A DNA stretch of 64,000 nucleotides from positions 3,286,001 to 3,350,000 of the forward strand of contig NZ_AP025170.1 of assembly GCF_003402535.2 (NCBI RefSeq), written 5' to 3'. The notes under the pieces were generated by a model. That model worked only from the letters and a program-made list of their open reading frames with translations. It was not told the origin of the DNA and made no database searches. Both the position numbers and the translations under genes were made by a program. The DNA comes from Cupriavidus sp. P-10 (lineage in GTDB: Bacteria > Pseudomonadota > Gammaproteobacteria > Burkholderiales > Burkholderiaceae). Shown piece after piece: positions 44,842 through 54,324 of the stretch; position 1 is the first letter of the stretch, and every line of letters begins with the position of its first letter.

Positions 44842-46722
44842 TTACAGGAATCCGATCGAAAACCACGGCACCAGCGTCAGCAGCAACAGCGCAATGCACA
44901 ACGCCGCCATATGTGGCCAGACACGCGGCATGGCAACGTCCGGCGATACACGACCGATGGCGCAGGCGGCATAGAAGCCCACGCCAAACGGCGGCGCGAA
45001 CAGGCCCAGCCCCATGGCGAAGATCACCACCATGGCGTAGTGCACCTCATGCACGCCGACCAGCCTGGCAATCGGGAACAGCAACGGCCCGAACAGCACG
45101 ATGGCCGGGATGCCTTCCAGCAAGCTGCCCAGGATCACAAAAGCCAGCGCCGACACCAGCAGGAAGCCGGTCTTCCCACCCGGCACACCGGACATGACGC
45201 TGACCAGGTCCTGCGCAAAACCCGACTGCGTCAGCGCCCACGCCATGGTGGTGGCGCAACCCACGATCAGCAGGATCGCGCCGGACAACGCCGCCGTATC
45301 GATCAGGATCGGATAGATGCGCCGGAAGTCGAACTGCCGGTACATCAGCACGCCGGCCAGCACCGCATAGAAGATGCCGATGGTCGACACCTCGGTGGCG
45401 GTGGCCACGCCCTCCACCACGGCGGTGCGGATGATGACCGGCAGCGCCAGCGCCGGCAGTGCCACCAGCAGCAGCCTCAGCAACGCGCGGCCCGATGGCC
45501 GCACCGTGCCACGCATGTCCTCCTTGCGCGTCTGCCACCAGACCACCAGCGCCATCATCGCCAGGCCGACCAGTGCCGGCATCAGCCCGCCGATGAACAG
45601 CGAGGTGATCGACACGCCCGTGACCGACCCGACCGTGATCAGCACGATGCTGGGCGGGATCGTCTCCGACATCGCGCCGGAGGCCGACAACAGGCCGATC
45701 AGGTCGCCATCCTTTGCGCCACGCTGCTTCATCTCAGGGAACAGCGCCGGCGCGACCGCCGCCATATCGGCAGTCTTCGAACCGGAAATCCCCGAGACGA
45801 TATACATCGCGCCAAGCAGCACGTATTGCAGGCCACCGCGCAGATGGCCGAGCAGCCCGGCCAGGAACTGGATCATCGCGCGCGCCAGGCCCGTCATTTC
45901 GATCAGCCCGCCCAGGAAGATGAACAGCGGCACCGCCAGCAGGATCAGGTGCGACATGCCCTCCTGCATGCGGTTCGGGATGATGGACAGCGGGGTGGCC
46001 GTGGACAACGCCAGATAGCAGAGCGTGGAGAGCCCGAAGGCAAAGGCGATGGGCACGCCCAGGGCGACGCAGCCAACCAGCATCAGCAGGAAGAAGATCA
46101 CCAGGTTGGCATTGCCCAGCCCCATCAGCACCGGCGAGAGCAGCCACAACACGCCGGCACCGAGCCCGACCAGCAAGCCGCTGACGGCTGCCTGCCTGCG
46201 GCTGGCGCGCTCCAGCAGGCGGATCACGGCGGTCACGAGCATCAGCACGGTGCCGGCAAGCACCGCCCCCGCGCGCCAGGCTTCGCTGACCTCCAGGGTC
46301 GGCGTCAGCACGTCCACGTGTTCGATGAGGTGTTCCCACGCGGGCTGCACCAGCAGCAACAGGAACGCCACCACCATCCACATGCCACAGGCATCCACCC
46401 ACGCGCGCCGGTGCGGCGGCAGCTTGCTGATGAAGGTGGTGAGCTGCATATGCGCGCTGCGCTGCAAGGCAATGATGGCGCCGAGCATCGCCAGCCACAG
46501 GAACAGGATGCCGGCCAGTTCCTCCGTCCACGGCAGCGGCGCATGCAGGGCGTAGCGTGCAAAGGCGCCGCCCCCGAGGATCAGGGTCTCGGCCACGACG
46601 ATCAGCGCGGCCGGCAGTTCAACCAGGCAGGCCAGGATGCGGCCCCAGCGCGCGCCGGCGGGCGGTGGTGCATGGGCGGCGTGGGCAGGCGGTGCCAGGG
46701 TCTCGGTAGCGTGCTCCATCAT
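44842..46722 (-). CDS. TRAP transporter permease, fused small (DctQ) and large (DctM) subunits
   Basis: The 626-residue protein carries a DctQ-like four-helix part (PLPWTEELAGILFLWLAMLGA) in the first ~190 residues and a DctM large-subunit domain after it, with GLGNANLVIFFLLMLVGCVALGVPIAFAFG and SAAM/GSKTADMAAVAPALFPEM. Natural fusions of both subunits are known. It imports an organic acid with Na+. The start MMEHATETL (46722) is preceded by AGAGGAG. The upstream ATG (46743) would place that site inside the gene. The receptor gene lies just upstream on the same strand. Confidence 0.9.
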   Translation of the reverse strand: MMEHATETLAPPAHAAHAPPPAGARWGRILACLVELPAALIVVAETLILGGGAFARYALHAPLPWTEELAGILFLWLAMLGAIIALQRSAHMQLTTFISKLPPHRRAWVDACGMWMVVAFLLLLVQPAWEHLIEHVDVLTPTLEVSEAWRAGAVLAGTVLMLVTAVIRLLERASRRQAAVSGLLVGLGAGVLWLLSPVLMGLGNANLVIFFLLMLVGCVALGVPIAFAFGLSTLCYLALSTATPLSIIPNRMQEGMSHLILLAVPLFIFLGGLIEMTGLARAMIQFLAGLLGHLRGGLQYVLLGAMYIVSGISGSKTADMAAVAPALFPEMKQRGAKDGDLIGLLSASGAMSETIPPSIVLITVGSVTGVSITSLFIGGLMPALVGLAMMALVVWWQTRKEDMRGTVRPSGRALLRLLLVALPALALPVIIRTAVVEGVATATEVSTIGIFYAVLAGVLMYRQFDFRRIYPILIDTAALSGAILLIVGCATTMAWALTQSGFAQDLVSVMSGVPGGKTGFLLVSALAFVILGSLLEGIPAIVLFGPLLFPIARLVGVHEVHYAMVVIFAMGLGLFAPPFGVGFYAACAIGRVSPDVAMPRVWPHMAALCIALLLLTLVPWFSIGFL

Positions 46723-46764
46723 GAGCTCCTCTTTCTCTTTCATGTCGGCTTGATGGCGCCCGCA

Positions 46765-47784
46765 TCAGACCAGCGGCCCGGTGTATTTTTCCAGCGTCTC
46801 CCAGGCCTCATCGCCAAACTTCTTGCGCCACTCGGCGTAGAAGCCCGCGTCCCGCAGCAGCTTGCGGAACGGCGCCGGATCCGGCCGGTTGAACGTGATG
46901 CCAAGCCGGGTCATCTCCGCCTGCGCTGCGACGTCGAGCCGCGCGATATCCTCGCGCTGCTTCAGCGCCGCGGTGGCGAAGCGCGTCGTCAGCGAAGCCT
47001 GCACCTCGCGCGGCAGTGCCTGGAATTTCCTGGCATTGCCGAAGATAAAGTGGCCGTCCCAGGTATGCGCGGTCATCGAGCAGAACTTCTGCACTTCATA
47101 CAGCTTGCCGCTGCGGATCAGCGACAGCGGCGTCTCCTGGCCGTCCACCACGCGTGTCTGCAGCGCCGAATAGAGATCGGCGAACGGTATGACCGTCGGC
47201 GCAGCGCCCAGCATCCTGAACATCGAGACCCACAGAGGGATCGCCGGGACGCGTATCTTGAACCCCTTCAGGTCCGCTGGCGTATTCACCGGCCGGGTGG
47301 CGGAAGTGATATTGCGATAGCCGTTGTCGAGGCACTTCTCGAACACGTGCAGGTTCACCTTGCCCAGCGCGCTCCGGACATAGGCGCCCAGTCCGCCGTC
47401 CATCGCGGCCCACACCATGGCGTAGTCCTTGAAGGCAAAGGCCACGCCATTGATGCTCGCGGCTGGCACACGCGTCTGCAAGTTGGTGCTGGCCGTCGAC
47501 ATGAAGTCAATGGCGCCGGCGAGGATCTGGGAGACCATGTCTGGCTCGCTGCCCAGTTGGCTATTGGGATAGACCTGCAGGTCGACCTTGCCGCCGGTGT
47601 CCTGGCGAATGGCGTCGGCGGCCTCCTTGATGCGCAGCGTGCCCGGATGGTCGGCCGGGAAGGCCGTGCCGTACTTCAGCCTGATGGTGGCGCTCTGCGC
47701 GAACGCGTTGCGTCCGGGCAATGCCAGCGCCAGTCCGCCGGCGGCGAGTGCGCCGAACTGCCGGCGAGTGAACCGATGGGTCAT
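46765..47784 (-). CDS. TRAP transporter substrate-binding protein (DctP family)
   Basis: The 339-residue receptor has a twin-Arg-like signal (TRRQFGALAAGGLALALPGRNAFA) and the DctP fold, with IRLKYGTAFPADHP at the mature N terminus and a central NLQTRVPAASINGVAFAF part. The family captures organic acids such as hexuronates or C4-dicarboxylates for the fused permease downstream. The neighbouring fructuronate reductase and mannonate dehydratase suggest a hexuronate or mannonate ligand. The conserved Arg that binds carboxylates is expected near KIRVPAIPLW. Confidence 0.9.
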   Translation of the reverse strand: MTHRFTRRQFGALAAGGLALALPGRNAFAQSATIRLKYGTAFPADHPGTLRIKEAADAIRQDTGGKVDLQVYPNSQLGSEPDMVSQILAGAIDFMSTASTNLQTRVPAASINGVAFAFKDYAMVWAAMDGGLGAYVRSALGKVNLHVFEKCLDNGYRNITSATRPVNTPADLKGFKIRVPAIPLWVSMFRMLGAAPTVIPFADLYSALQTRVVDGQETPLSLIRSGKLYEVQKFCSMTAHTWDGHFIFGNARKFQALPREVQASLTTRFATAALKQREDIARLDVAAQAEMTRLGITFNRPDPAPFRKLLRDAGFYAEWRKKFGDEAWETLEKYTGPLV

Positions 47785-47805
47785 GATGTGGATGTCTCCT
47801 GTTTT

Positions 47806-49269
47806 TCAAGTTGTGGCCGGGAAGGACAGCAGTGCTGCCGCGCCGCGCTCGCGCAATACCGTCAGGTGTGCGGCAAGCCGGCGCCGGAACGGCTTCGGCC
47901 ACGGGACGTCGCCAAATACGGCACCGTGCGCCAGGGCACGACGCACGGCGTCCATATCGCTGTCCGCGCCGCGCAGCGCTGCGGCAAGTGGCGGCGCACC
48001 GGGATCGCTCGCGACAAGCGGCTCGCCGTGCTCATTGGCGTCACAGCGCAAATAGTGGAGCCACACCGCCAGCGCACGCTCCAGGCATGGCCGCTCGATG
48101 TCCGCGGCCAGGTTTTCGCGCAACGCCGGCAGCCAGCGCACCGGGACCTTCTGCGTGCCATCCATCGCGATCTGCGCGGTGTGATGCGCGATCGCGGCGT
48201 TGCGCAGCCGACTCAGCAGCGCGTTGCCGTAGCGGCCGACGTCGTACCCTGCCGGCGCAGCGAGGGTGGCATGAAGGTCCTTCATCACCCCGCGCGCGAA
48301 GGCACCGAGGACCGGATCGGCCATCGCCCCGGCCACAGTCCCGATGCCGCACAACTGCGCGGCATAGGCGATCGCCGAATGCGTGCCGTTCAGCATCCGC
48401 AGCTTCATGGCCTGGAACGGCCGGACATCGCCCGTCATCAGCGCGCCGCTCGCCTCCCACGCGGGCCGCGGCCCGGCGAAGCGGTCTTCAATCACCCATT
48501 GCGTGAACCGCTCACAGACAATGGCAGCCTCATCGCGTAGTCCGAGGCGCTGCTGCGCCCAGTTCAGCGACGTAGGCGTCGCGGCGGGCACAATGCGGTC
48601 GACCATGGTGTTCGGCAGCGCCACCTCATCGTGGATACGCCGGGCCAGCGCCGGATCGACCTGCGACGCGTACTGCGTCAGCAGCTTGCGCAGCGTGTCG
48701 CCGTTGTCGGCCATGTTGTCGCAGCAGACAATGCTCAGCGGCGCGCCGGACGGCCGCCGGCGTATCCCCGCCGCCAGCACGCCGAGCGTGCTGCGCGGCG
48801 CCTCGGGATGGGCCAGGTCGTGGCGGATATCCGGGTCGCTGGTGTCGAGGTCGGATGTCGACGGATGCCTGTTGTAGCCCTTTTCCGTGACGGTACAGGT
48901 CACGACCGAAGCGGCGGGATCGGCGATGGCGCCAATCACCTGCTCCAGTGCATGCGGTGCATACAAGGCCTGCACCAGGGCGCCCACGATGCGCGCCGTG
49001 GCCGCGGCACCGTCTCGCTCGATGACCGCGTACAGGCAATCCTGCGCAGTCAGCGCGCGTGCCATGCGCGGCTCCCGCAAGCTGACGCCGACGATGCCCC
49101 AGCGCGTGTCGCCATCATCGATTGCTGCCTCCGTGTACAGCGCCTGGTGCGCGCGGTGGAAAGCGCCAAGGCCGATATGCACCACGCCGCGCGACAAGCG
49201 GCTGCGGTCGTAGCCGGGCCCTTGCACGGCGGCGTCGGCGCTGCAGACGGTACGCTGCGCCAGCCTCAT
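47806..49269 (-). CDS. Mannitol dehydrogenase family protein, probable D-fructuronate reductase
   Basis: This 487-residue polyol dehydrogenase starts with a Rossmann motif VVHIGLGAFHRAHQA and has the long-chain dehydrogenase segments SIVCCDNMADNGD and PNTMVDRIVPA, where Asn/Lys-type residues form the active site. The UxuB branch reduces fructuronate to mannonate with NAD(P)H. The mannonate dehydratase encoded divergently supplies the next step, supporting UxuB-like activity over mannitol or arabinitol dehydrogenase. It lies 21 bases upstream of the TRAP receptor gene, so it is part of that operon. Confidence 0.82.
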   Translation of the reverse strand: MRLAQRTVCSADAAVQGPGYDRSRLSRGVVHIGLGAFHRAHQALYTEAAIDDGDTRWGIVGVSLREPRMARALTAQDCLYAVIERDGAAATARIVGALVQALYAPHALEQVIGAIADPAASVVTCTVTEKGYNRHPSTSDLDTSDPDIRHDLAHPEAPRSTLGVLAAGIRRRPSGAPLSIVCCDNMADNGDTLRKLLTQYASQVDPALARRIHDEVALPNTMVDRIVPAATPTSLNWAQQRLGLRDEAAIVCERFTQWVIEDRFAGPRPAWEASGALMTGDVRPFQAMKLRMLNGTHSAIAYAAQLCGIGTVAGAMADPVLGAFARGVMKDLHATLAAPAGYDVGRYGNALLSRLRNAAIAHHTAQIAMDGTQKVPVRWLPALRENLAADIERPCLERALAVWLHYLRCDANEHGEPLVASDPGAPPLAAALRGADSDMDAVRRALAHGAVFGDVPWPKPFRRRLAAHLTVLRERGAAALLSFPATT

Positions 49270-49338
49270 GCCCTACCCCTCGATCGTTTGTATTGCGGCA
49301 TCGTGCGTGACATCCGTGCTGTGGACGATGGCAAAACG

Positions 49339-49367
49339 TACCATTGGTAAATGCTGCAGACGTGCAG
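49339..49367. promoter_or_regulatory. Palindromes in the hexuronate divergent promoter region
   Basis: The 253-base gap between the reductase and dehydratase genes contains TACCATTGGTA (49339-49349), a perfect 5-1-5 inverted repeat, and CTGCAGACGTGCAG (49354-49367), another inverted repeat. Both lie in the middle of the divergon, where a GntR- or LacI-type regulator could bind. No regulator gene is adjacent. Confidence 0.5.
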
Positions 49368-49522
49368 CCGTTTCGCAAGATTTGTGCAGCGCATGCGCTT
49401 TCCCGCTGCAGAATCCGCTCGTATCCGTCCCTGTTTTCGCAAGGTAACCTGCTTCGCATCCCCTTCCATGCCGTCAGAGCCATGGCACCCCGCATGGAAG
49501 CACGCAACCGCCGGAGCACGTC

Positions 49523-50731
49523 TTGAAGATCGAACGGATACAAACCATCGTCACCTGTCCGGGCCGCAACTTCGTCACGGTCAAGGTGATGACGGACCAG
49601 GGCGTCTACGGACTTGGCGATGCCACGCTCAACGGCCGCGAGCTTGCGGTCAGCGCTTACCTCGACGCGCATGTCATTCCCTGCCTCATCGGTCGCGACC
49701 CGCGTTGCATCGAAGACATCTGGCAGTACCTGTATCGCGGCGCCTACTGGCGGCGCGGGCCCGTCACGATGACAGCGATCGCCGCGATCGACATGGCGCT
49801 ATGGGATATCCTCGGCAAGCTGGCGAACATGCCGGTGTACCAGCTTCTGGGCGGCAAGAGCCGGCAACGGCTGCTGGTCTACGGGCACGCCAACGGCCGC
49901 GACCACGAAGAAGCCGTCGATGCCGTCCACCGGCACATCGCGGAGGGCTTCAAGGCAATCCGTGTGCAGTCCGGCGTACCGGGACTCTCAAAGGTGTATG
50001 GCGTCGGCAAGCAGCCCGGCCACTATGAACCCGCGGAGAAGGGGCTCCCGACGGAAGAGCCGTGGGACACCGCCCTCTACCTGCATCACACGCCGGAACT
50101 GTTCCGCAAGGTGCGCGATGCCGTCGGCTTCGGGCCACACCTGCTGCATGATGCGCACCACCGGCTGACGCCGATCGAAGCGGCCCGTCTTGGCAAGGCA
50201 CTCGAACCGTTCAGCCTGTTCTGGCTGGAAGACGCCACGCCGGCCGAGAACCAGGACACCTTCCGCCTGATCCGCCAGCACACCACCACGCCGCTGGCGG
50301 TGGGAGAAGTCTTCAATTCGATCTGGGATTGCAAGGACCTCATCGGCAACCAGCTGATCGACTTCATCCGCACCACCATCGTCCATGCCGGCGGCATCAC
50401 CCATGTGCGGCGCATTGCGGACTTCGCCGCGATGCACCAGGTGCGCACGGGTTTCCACGGCGCCACCGACCTGTCGCCGGTGTGCATGGCGGCGGCGGTC
50501 AACTTCGGGCTGTGGGCGCCGAACTTCGGCATCCAGGAACTGATGCCGCACAACGCGCTGACCGACGAGGTGTTTCCGCACAACTATCGCTTTGAGGACG
50601 GCTATCTGGCCATGGACGAGGTGCCTGGGCTTGGCGTCGACATCGACGAAGCACTGGCCGCCAGGTACCCCTATGAGCGTGCCTACCTGCCGGTGGCAAG
50701 GCTGCCCGACGGAGGGATGTGGAACTGGTAG
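49523..50731 (+). CDS. D-mannonate dehydratase, enolase superfamily (ManD/RspA type)
   Basis: The 402-residue protein starts at TTG 49523 (preceded by CGGAG) and has the enolase-superfamily metal ligands: Asp in [10 protein letters not shown], Glu in [10 protein letters not shown] and Glu in AVGEVF. A later HGATDLSPV segment and the C-terminal GMWNW match ManD proteins. ManD dehydrates D-mannonate to 2-keto-3-deoxygluconate. The His-Gly-Ala in this segment is, as I recall, a feature of efficient D-mannonate dehydratases rather than weak RspA-type relatives. The neighbouring RspB-like gene keeps a Rsp-type role possible. Confidence 0.86.
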   Translation: MKIERIQTIVTCPGRNFVTVKVMTDQGVYGLGDATLNGRELAVSAYLDAHVIPCLIGRDPRCIEDIWQYLYRGAYWRRGPVTMTAIAAIDMALWDILGKLANMPVYQLLGGKSRQRLLVYGHANGRDHEEAVDAVHRHIAEGFKAIRVQSGVPGLSKVYGVGKQPGHYEPAEKGLPTEEPWDTALYLHHTPELFRKVRDAVGFGPHLLHDAHHRLTPIEAARLGKALEPFSLFWLEDATPAENQDTFRLIRQHTTTPLAVGEVFNSIWDCKDLIGNQLIDFIRTTIVHAGGITHVRRIADFAAMHQVRTGFHGATDLSPVCMAAAVNFGLWAPNFGIQELMPHNALTDEVFPHNYRFEDGYLAMDEVPGLGVDIDEALAARYPYERAYLPVARLPDGGMWNW

Positions 50732-50798
50732 CCCGGCACGCGACAGATCGCGCTCACTTCCTCCACACATGGCGCCCTTCATGCCACCAGAACCCAAC

Positions 50799-51833
50799 AT
50801 GTTGAGCATCGTCGTCGACCAACCCCACAGCCTGGCCTTGTGCACGAGGCCCATCCCCACCCCTGCTCCCGGAGAAGTGCGCCTGCGCGTGCGCTATGCC
50901 GGCATCTGCGGCTCCGACCTGCATATCTTCCACGGCAAGAATCCGTTTGCCGCGTACCCTCGCGTGATCGGCCATGAATTCATGGGTCATATCGACGCCG
51001 TCGGCGCGGGCGTCAGCGCTCAGCGCATCGGCGAGCGCGTGGTGGTGGACCCGGTCATCAGCTGCGGCCAATGCCACGCCTGCCGCATTGGCCGGCGCAA
51101 CGTCTGCAGCCGCATGCAGGTAATCGGCGTGCACCGCGATGGAGGCTTCAGCGAATACGCCTGCGTGCCGGCGTGCAATGCCTACACGGTGCCCGCTGGC
51201 ATGGCGGCGACGAGCGCGGCAGTGATCGAGCCCTTCGCCGTCGCGGCAAATATTACCCACCGCACTGGCGTGCTGTGCGAAGACATCGCGTTGATCTATG
51301 GCGCTGGTCCTATCGGGCTGAATCTGCTGCAGGTACTTAAACGCGTCTACGGTGTACGAGTGCTTATCGCCGACCACCTCGACGAACGCCTGGCCTTGGC
51401 CCGCCATTGCGGCGCCGAGGCGGAAGAGGTCGTCAACACCTCGGATGAAGCCATCGAACAGGCCCTTGCAAAGCGCGGCGTGGCTGAGGGCCCGACACTG
51501 ATCTACGACGCGGTCTGCCACCCATCGATCCTGGAAGAAGCCGTGCGCATTGCCGCCCCGGCAGGACGCATCGGCGTACTGGGCTTTTCCGCGACACCAT
51601 CGGCCGTTCCGCAGATGGAACTGACCCGGAAGGAACTCACGCTCTATGCCTCGCGCCTGAACTGCGACATGTTCCCCACGGTGGTCGACTGGATCTCCCA
51701 GGGGCTGGTCGACCCCGGCTGCATCGTCACGCACCAGATCGATTTCCACGAAGTCACCCATGCCCTGGACCTTGCCGAACACAACCCGCGCGAGAGCTGC
51801 AAGATACTGCTCGACTTTGGCGAGCCTGCCTGA
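50799..51833 (+). CDS. Zinc-dependent alcohol dehydrogenase, RspB/idonate-dehydrogenase-like
   Basis: The 344-residue enzyme has the catalytic-Zn motif GHEFMGHIDAVG, a structural-Zn Cys cluster (CGQCHACRIGRRNVC) and a Rossmann motif IYGAGPIGLN. It resembles RspB of E. coli, which lies beside rspA and may oxidise sugar acids such as L-gulonate or idonate. Several in-frame starts exist (50769, 50781, 50799). I use 50799 because MLSIVVDQPHSLAL aligns with RspB-type N termini, but its ribosome site is poor. It is co-oriented with the ManD gene. Confidence 0.85.
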   Translation: MLSIVVDQPHSLALCTRPIPTPAPGEVRLRVRYAGICGSDLHIFHGKNPFAAYPRVIGHEFMGHIDAVGAGVSAQRIGERVVVDPVISCGQCHACRIGRRNVCSRMQVIGVHRDGGFSEYACVPACNAYTVPAGMAATSAAVIEPFAVAANITHRTGVLCEDIALIYGAGPIGLNLLQVLKRVYGVRVLIADHLDERLALARHCGAEAEEVVNTSDEAIEQALAKRGVAEGPTLIYDAVCHPSILEEAVRIAAPAGRIGVLGFSATPSAVPQMELTRKELTLYASRLNCDMFPTVVDWISQGLVDPGCIVTHQIDFHEVTHALDLAEHNPRESCKILLDFGEPA

Positions 51834-52007
51834 CATGCCGCCAATCTTCGATCGCCGGCCTTACCCACATAATGTGCGCGATGACATTCGCGCCAGGACG
51901 TCAGCCATTTGCGAACGATATCCGTCGATTCAGCCCATGGCACTGGTACTGCCCTTTCCGGTCGCATATACCTTACGCATGACAACGACCCCATGCCGAG
52001 GTATCCC

Positions 52008-52340
52008 ATGCGCCACGAGATGCACCAACCCTACCCGCCCAACGACCCGAATGCCATGGCCTACTGGCGTGCCCGCCGGATGGTCCGTGCCTTGCGCGGC
52101 TGGTACATCCACCTGCTGGTCTATGTCGTGGTCAATGCGTGGCTGTGGTTCCGCTTCTTCTACTTTGGCAGCCCGTCGTGGTCGCACTACGCCACGACCG
52201 GCTGGCCGTGGCCGCTGACCACCACGCTCGCCTGGGGCCTTGGGCTGGGCGTGCACGGATTGCTGGTCTGGATGCGGCTGTCGCGCCGCGGGCGGGACTG
52301 GGAGCAGCGCAAGATCCAGGAATTCATGGATCGTCAGTGA
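52008..52340 (+). CDS. Stand-alone 2TM-domain protein
   Basis: This 110-residue protein has two hydrophobic segments (GWYIHLLVYVVVNAWLWF and TTLAWGLGLGVHGLLVWM) followed by RGRDWEQRKIQEFM. The same architecture and sequence pattern forms the N-terminal sensor region of the histidine kinase at 53141: ARRRVRALRFFYMHAMVYVVVN and LLGRDWEERKIAEYM. The start at 52008 has a GAGG site six bases upstream; 51993 is an alternative. It is convergent with the LytTR regulator. A role as a membrane partner of that kinase is inferred from homology. Confidence 0.8.
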   Translation: MRHEMHQPYPPNDPNAMAYWRARRMVRALRGWYIHLLVYVVVNAWLWFRFFYFGSPSWSHYATTGWPWPLTTTLAWGLGLGVHGLLVWMRLSRRGRDWEQRKIQEFMDRQ

Positions 52341-52379
52341 AGCGCGCAGGCCGCGGCAGCACGCTGCGCTGCCGCCGCA

Positions 52380-53144
52380 TTACATCTGCCGGAACTTGTG
52401 CATATAGGCGCGCGATACCGCCAACTCCGTCTCGCTATTCCGCATCCGCACAAACAGCCGCCCGGATTCATCGCGGCGCGTGCCGGCCACGTATTCCATG
52501 TTGACGATCGACGAGCGGTGGATCTGCCAGAACACCTCGGGATCCAGGCCGGCGATCAACTCCGCCAGCGGCGTGCGGATCAGGTGCTCGCCCTCGCGGG
52601 TATGTACGACCACGTATTTGTCGTCGCTCTGGAAATACATCACGTCCTGAATCGGCACATGGCTGGTGGTGTTGCCGCGACTGGCACGGACCCAGCGCAG
52701 CAGGCCGGCGTTCTCGGGGCGCGGCTGCTGCCCCCGAGTCAGCTGGCTCAGCAGTTGCGCCAGTTCAGGCAACGGCGCCGCGTCCTGCAGTGCCTTGCGC
52801 AAGCGCTCGATGGTCCGGCCGAGCCGCTCGTCGCTGACTGGCTTGACCAGGTAATCCACCGCGGCGCGTTCAAAGGCATCCAGCGCGAATTCGTCATAGG
52901 CGGTGACGAACACCAGCCGCGTATCGGCTTCAATGCCCTGCGCCACTTCCAGCCCTGACAACCCTGGCATCTTGATATCGAGGAAGGCAACGCTGGGCGA
53001 CAGCCGCGCAATGGCTTCGGCCGCTTCAATACCGTTGGTGGCCTCGGCGACGATCTGCAGTTCCGGCCACAAGCGTTCCAGTTTTGCGCGCAGATGGGCG
53101 CGCAGGTGCTCTTCGTCGTCGGCAATCAATGCGGTCAGCGTCAT
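52380..53144 (-). CDS. LytTR-family response regulator
   Basis: The 254-residue protein has a receiver domain with the acidic pair ADD (residues 8-10), the phospho-acceptor Asp56 in FLDIKMPG, the conserved Thr/Ala region VTAYDEFALDAFE and YLVKP. A C-terminal LytTR DNA-binding domain follows (HVPIQDVMYFQSDDKYVVVHT..., HRSSIVNMEYV). LytTR regulators control surface polysaccharides, pili or amino-acid related genes. The gene overlaps the histidine kinase gene by 4 bases, so they form one operon. Confidence 0.93.
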   Translation of the reverse strand: MTLTALIADDEEHLRAHLRAKLERLWPELQIVAEATNGIEAAEAIARLSPSVAFLDIKMPGLSGLEVAQGIEADTRLVFVTAYDEFALDAFERAAVDYLVKPVSDERLGRTIERLRKALQDAAPLPELAQLLSQLTRGQQPRPENAGLLRWVRASRGNTTSHVPIQDVMYFQSDDKYVVVHTREGEHLIRTPLAELIAGLDPEVFWQIHRSSIVNMEYVAGTRRDESGRLFVRMRNSETELAVSRAYMHKFRQM

Positions 53145-54073
53145 GGAGCATCTCCGGTTCGAACGGACTGCGGCATGGGAATATCGATCAGCACCGCAGT
53201 GCCGGGCGAGCGCTCTTCGATGCGCACGTGCGCGTCGCCGTCATACAGCACGGCCAGCCGCTCGCGCAGGTTGGCAAGGCCCACGCCCGAGCCCGCCGTC
53301 GGACGAAAGCCCATGCCATCGTCCTCGATGGTGGCGAGCATGCGAGCGCCCTGCCGCTCCAACCGGACCAGCAGCCGCCCGCCTTCGATCTTCGGCTCCA
53401 GGCCATGCTTGATCGCGTTCTCGACCACTGGCTGCAACAGCATCGGTGCCAGCGGCACCGGCTCAAGTTCGGGGTCGACATGGATCGAATAATGCAGCCG
53501 GTCTCCCATCCGGATGCGTATCAGGGCCAGATAATCGCGCAGCAGTTTCGCCTCCTGCGCCACCGTGCCCTGCGTGGCGCGGCTCGCCGCCAGCGAGGCA
53601 CGCAGGTAGGCAATGAAATGCTCCAGCATCAGCGTGGCCTTGTGCGGCGCCGGTTCGATCAGGCTGACCACGTTGGCGAGCGTATTGAACAGGAAATGCG
53701 GCTCGATCTGGGCCTGCAGCAACTTCATTCGCGCTTCGACCAGCTGCTTCTCGGTCGACAGCGTGCGCACCTGCTCGCGCGCCATGTATTCAGCGATCTT
53801 GCGCTCTTCCCAGTCGCGGCCAAGCAGCCCGACCCGGGCCCAGGTCATGACACCATGCATCGCCAGGCCGACGCCCCAACCAATCAGCATCCCGCCAGAC
53901 CAGGGGCGATGCGGCGATCCAAACAGATGGAAGGCGATCATCAATCCGTTGACCACCACATAGACCATGGCGTGCATATAGAAGAAGCGCAGCGCGCGGA
54001 CGCGGCGGCGGGCGTCTTCATAGGCGCGCTGCTCGGGGGCGGATCGCCAGATGCGGGAGTCGGAGGGGTGCAC
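53141..54073 (-). CDS. LytS-type sensor histidine kinase with 2TM sensor domain
   Basis: The 310-residue kinase has an N-terminal 2TM membrane domain (about 20-110), an H box QIEPHFLFNTLANV with the phospho-accepting His, an N box VENAIKHGLEP and G boxes DDGMGF and GVGLANLRERL. The family is the bacterial LytS/YpdA group paired with LytTR regulators. It overlaps the regulator by 4 bases. The sensor segment is homologous to the separate small protein encoded at 52008, an unusual arrangement. Confidence 0.92.
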   Translation of the reverse strand: MHPSDSRIWRSAPEQRAYEDARRRVRALRFFYMHAMVYVVVNGLMIAFHLFGSPHRPWSGGMLIGWGVGLAMHGVMTWARVGLLGRDWEERKIAEYMAREQVRTLSTEKQLVEARMKLLQAQIEPHFLFNTLANVVSLIEPAPHKATLMLEHFIAYLRASLAASRATQGTVAQEAKLLRDYLALIRIRMGDRLHYSIHVDPELEPVPLAPMLLQPVVENAIKHGLEPKIEGGRLLVRLERQGARMLATIEDDGMGFRPTAGSGVGLANLRERLAVLYDGDAHVRIEERSPGTAVLIDIPMPQSVRTGDAP

Positions 54074-54324
54074 GGGCGGAGCGGCTGGGGCTGAGACCTG
54101 GCAAGGTTACCACCGCCCTCCGGGCACTCATATCGCCTTGGCGGGAGCAGCCAGAATGACGGCGCGAGTTGCACAAGGAATGGCGCCAACTACAGGGGCT
54201 CGAAATGGGCTCGAAACGCGCTGCGAAGCGATCCTGCTAAGATCCCACGCTCGGCACGCGCCCAAGCGGCGCTCTGTCCATGTCTCCATGACGGGCGCGC
54301 TCAGGCGCGTCGTCTCGCTGTCTC

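Noticed and set aside
44911..48540. A 1209-codon open frame on the plus strand
   Set aside because: It is antisense to the TRAP permease, receptor and reductase genes and is Arg/His/Gln-rich, as expected for the shadow of high-GC genes. It has no domain.
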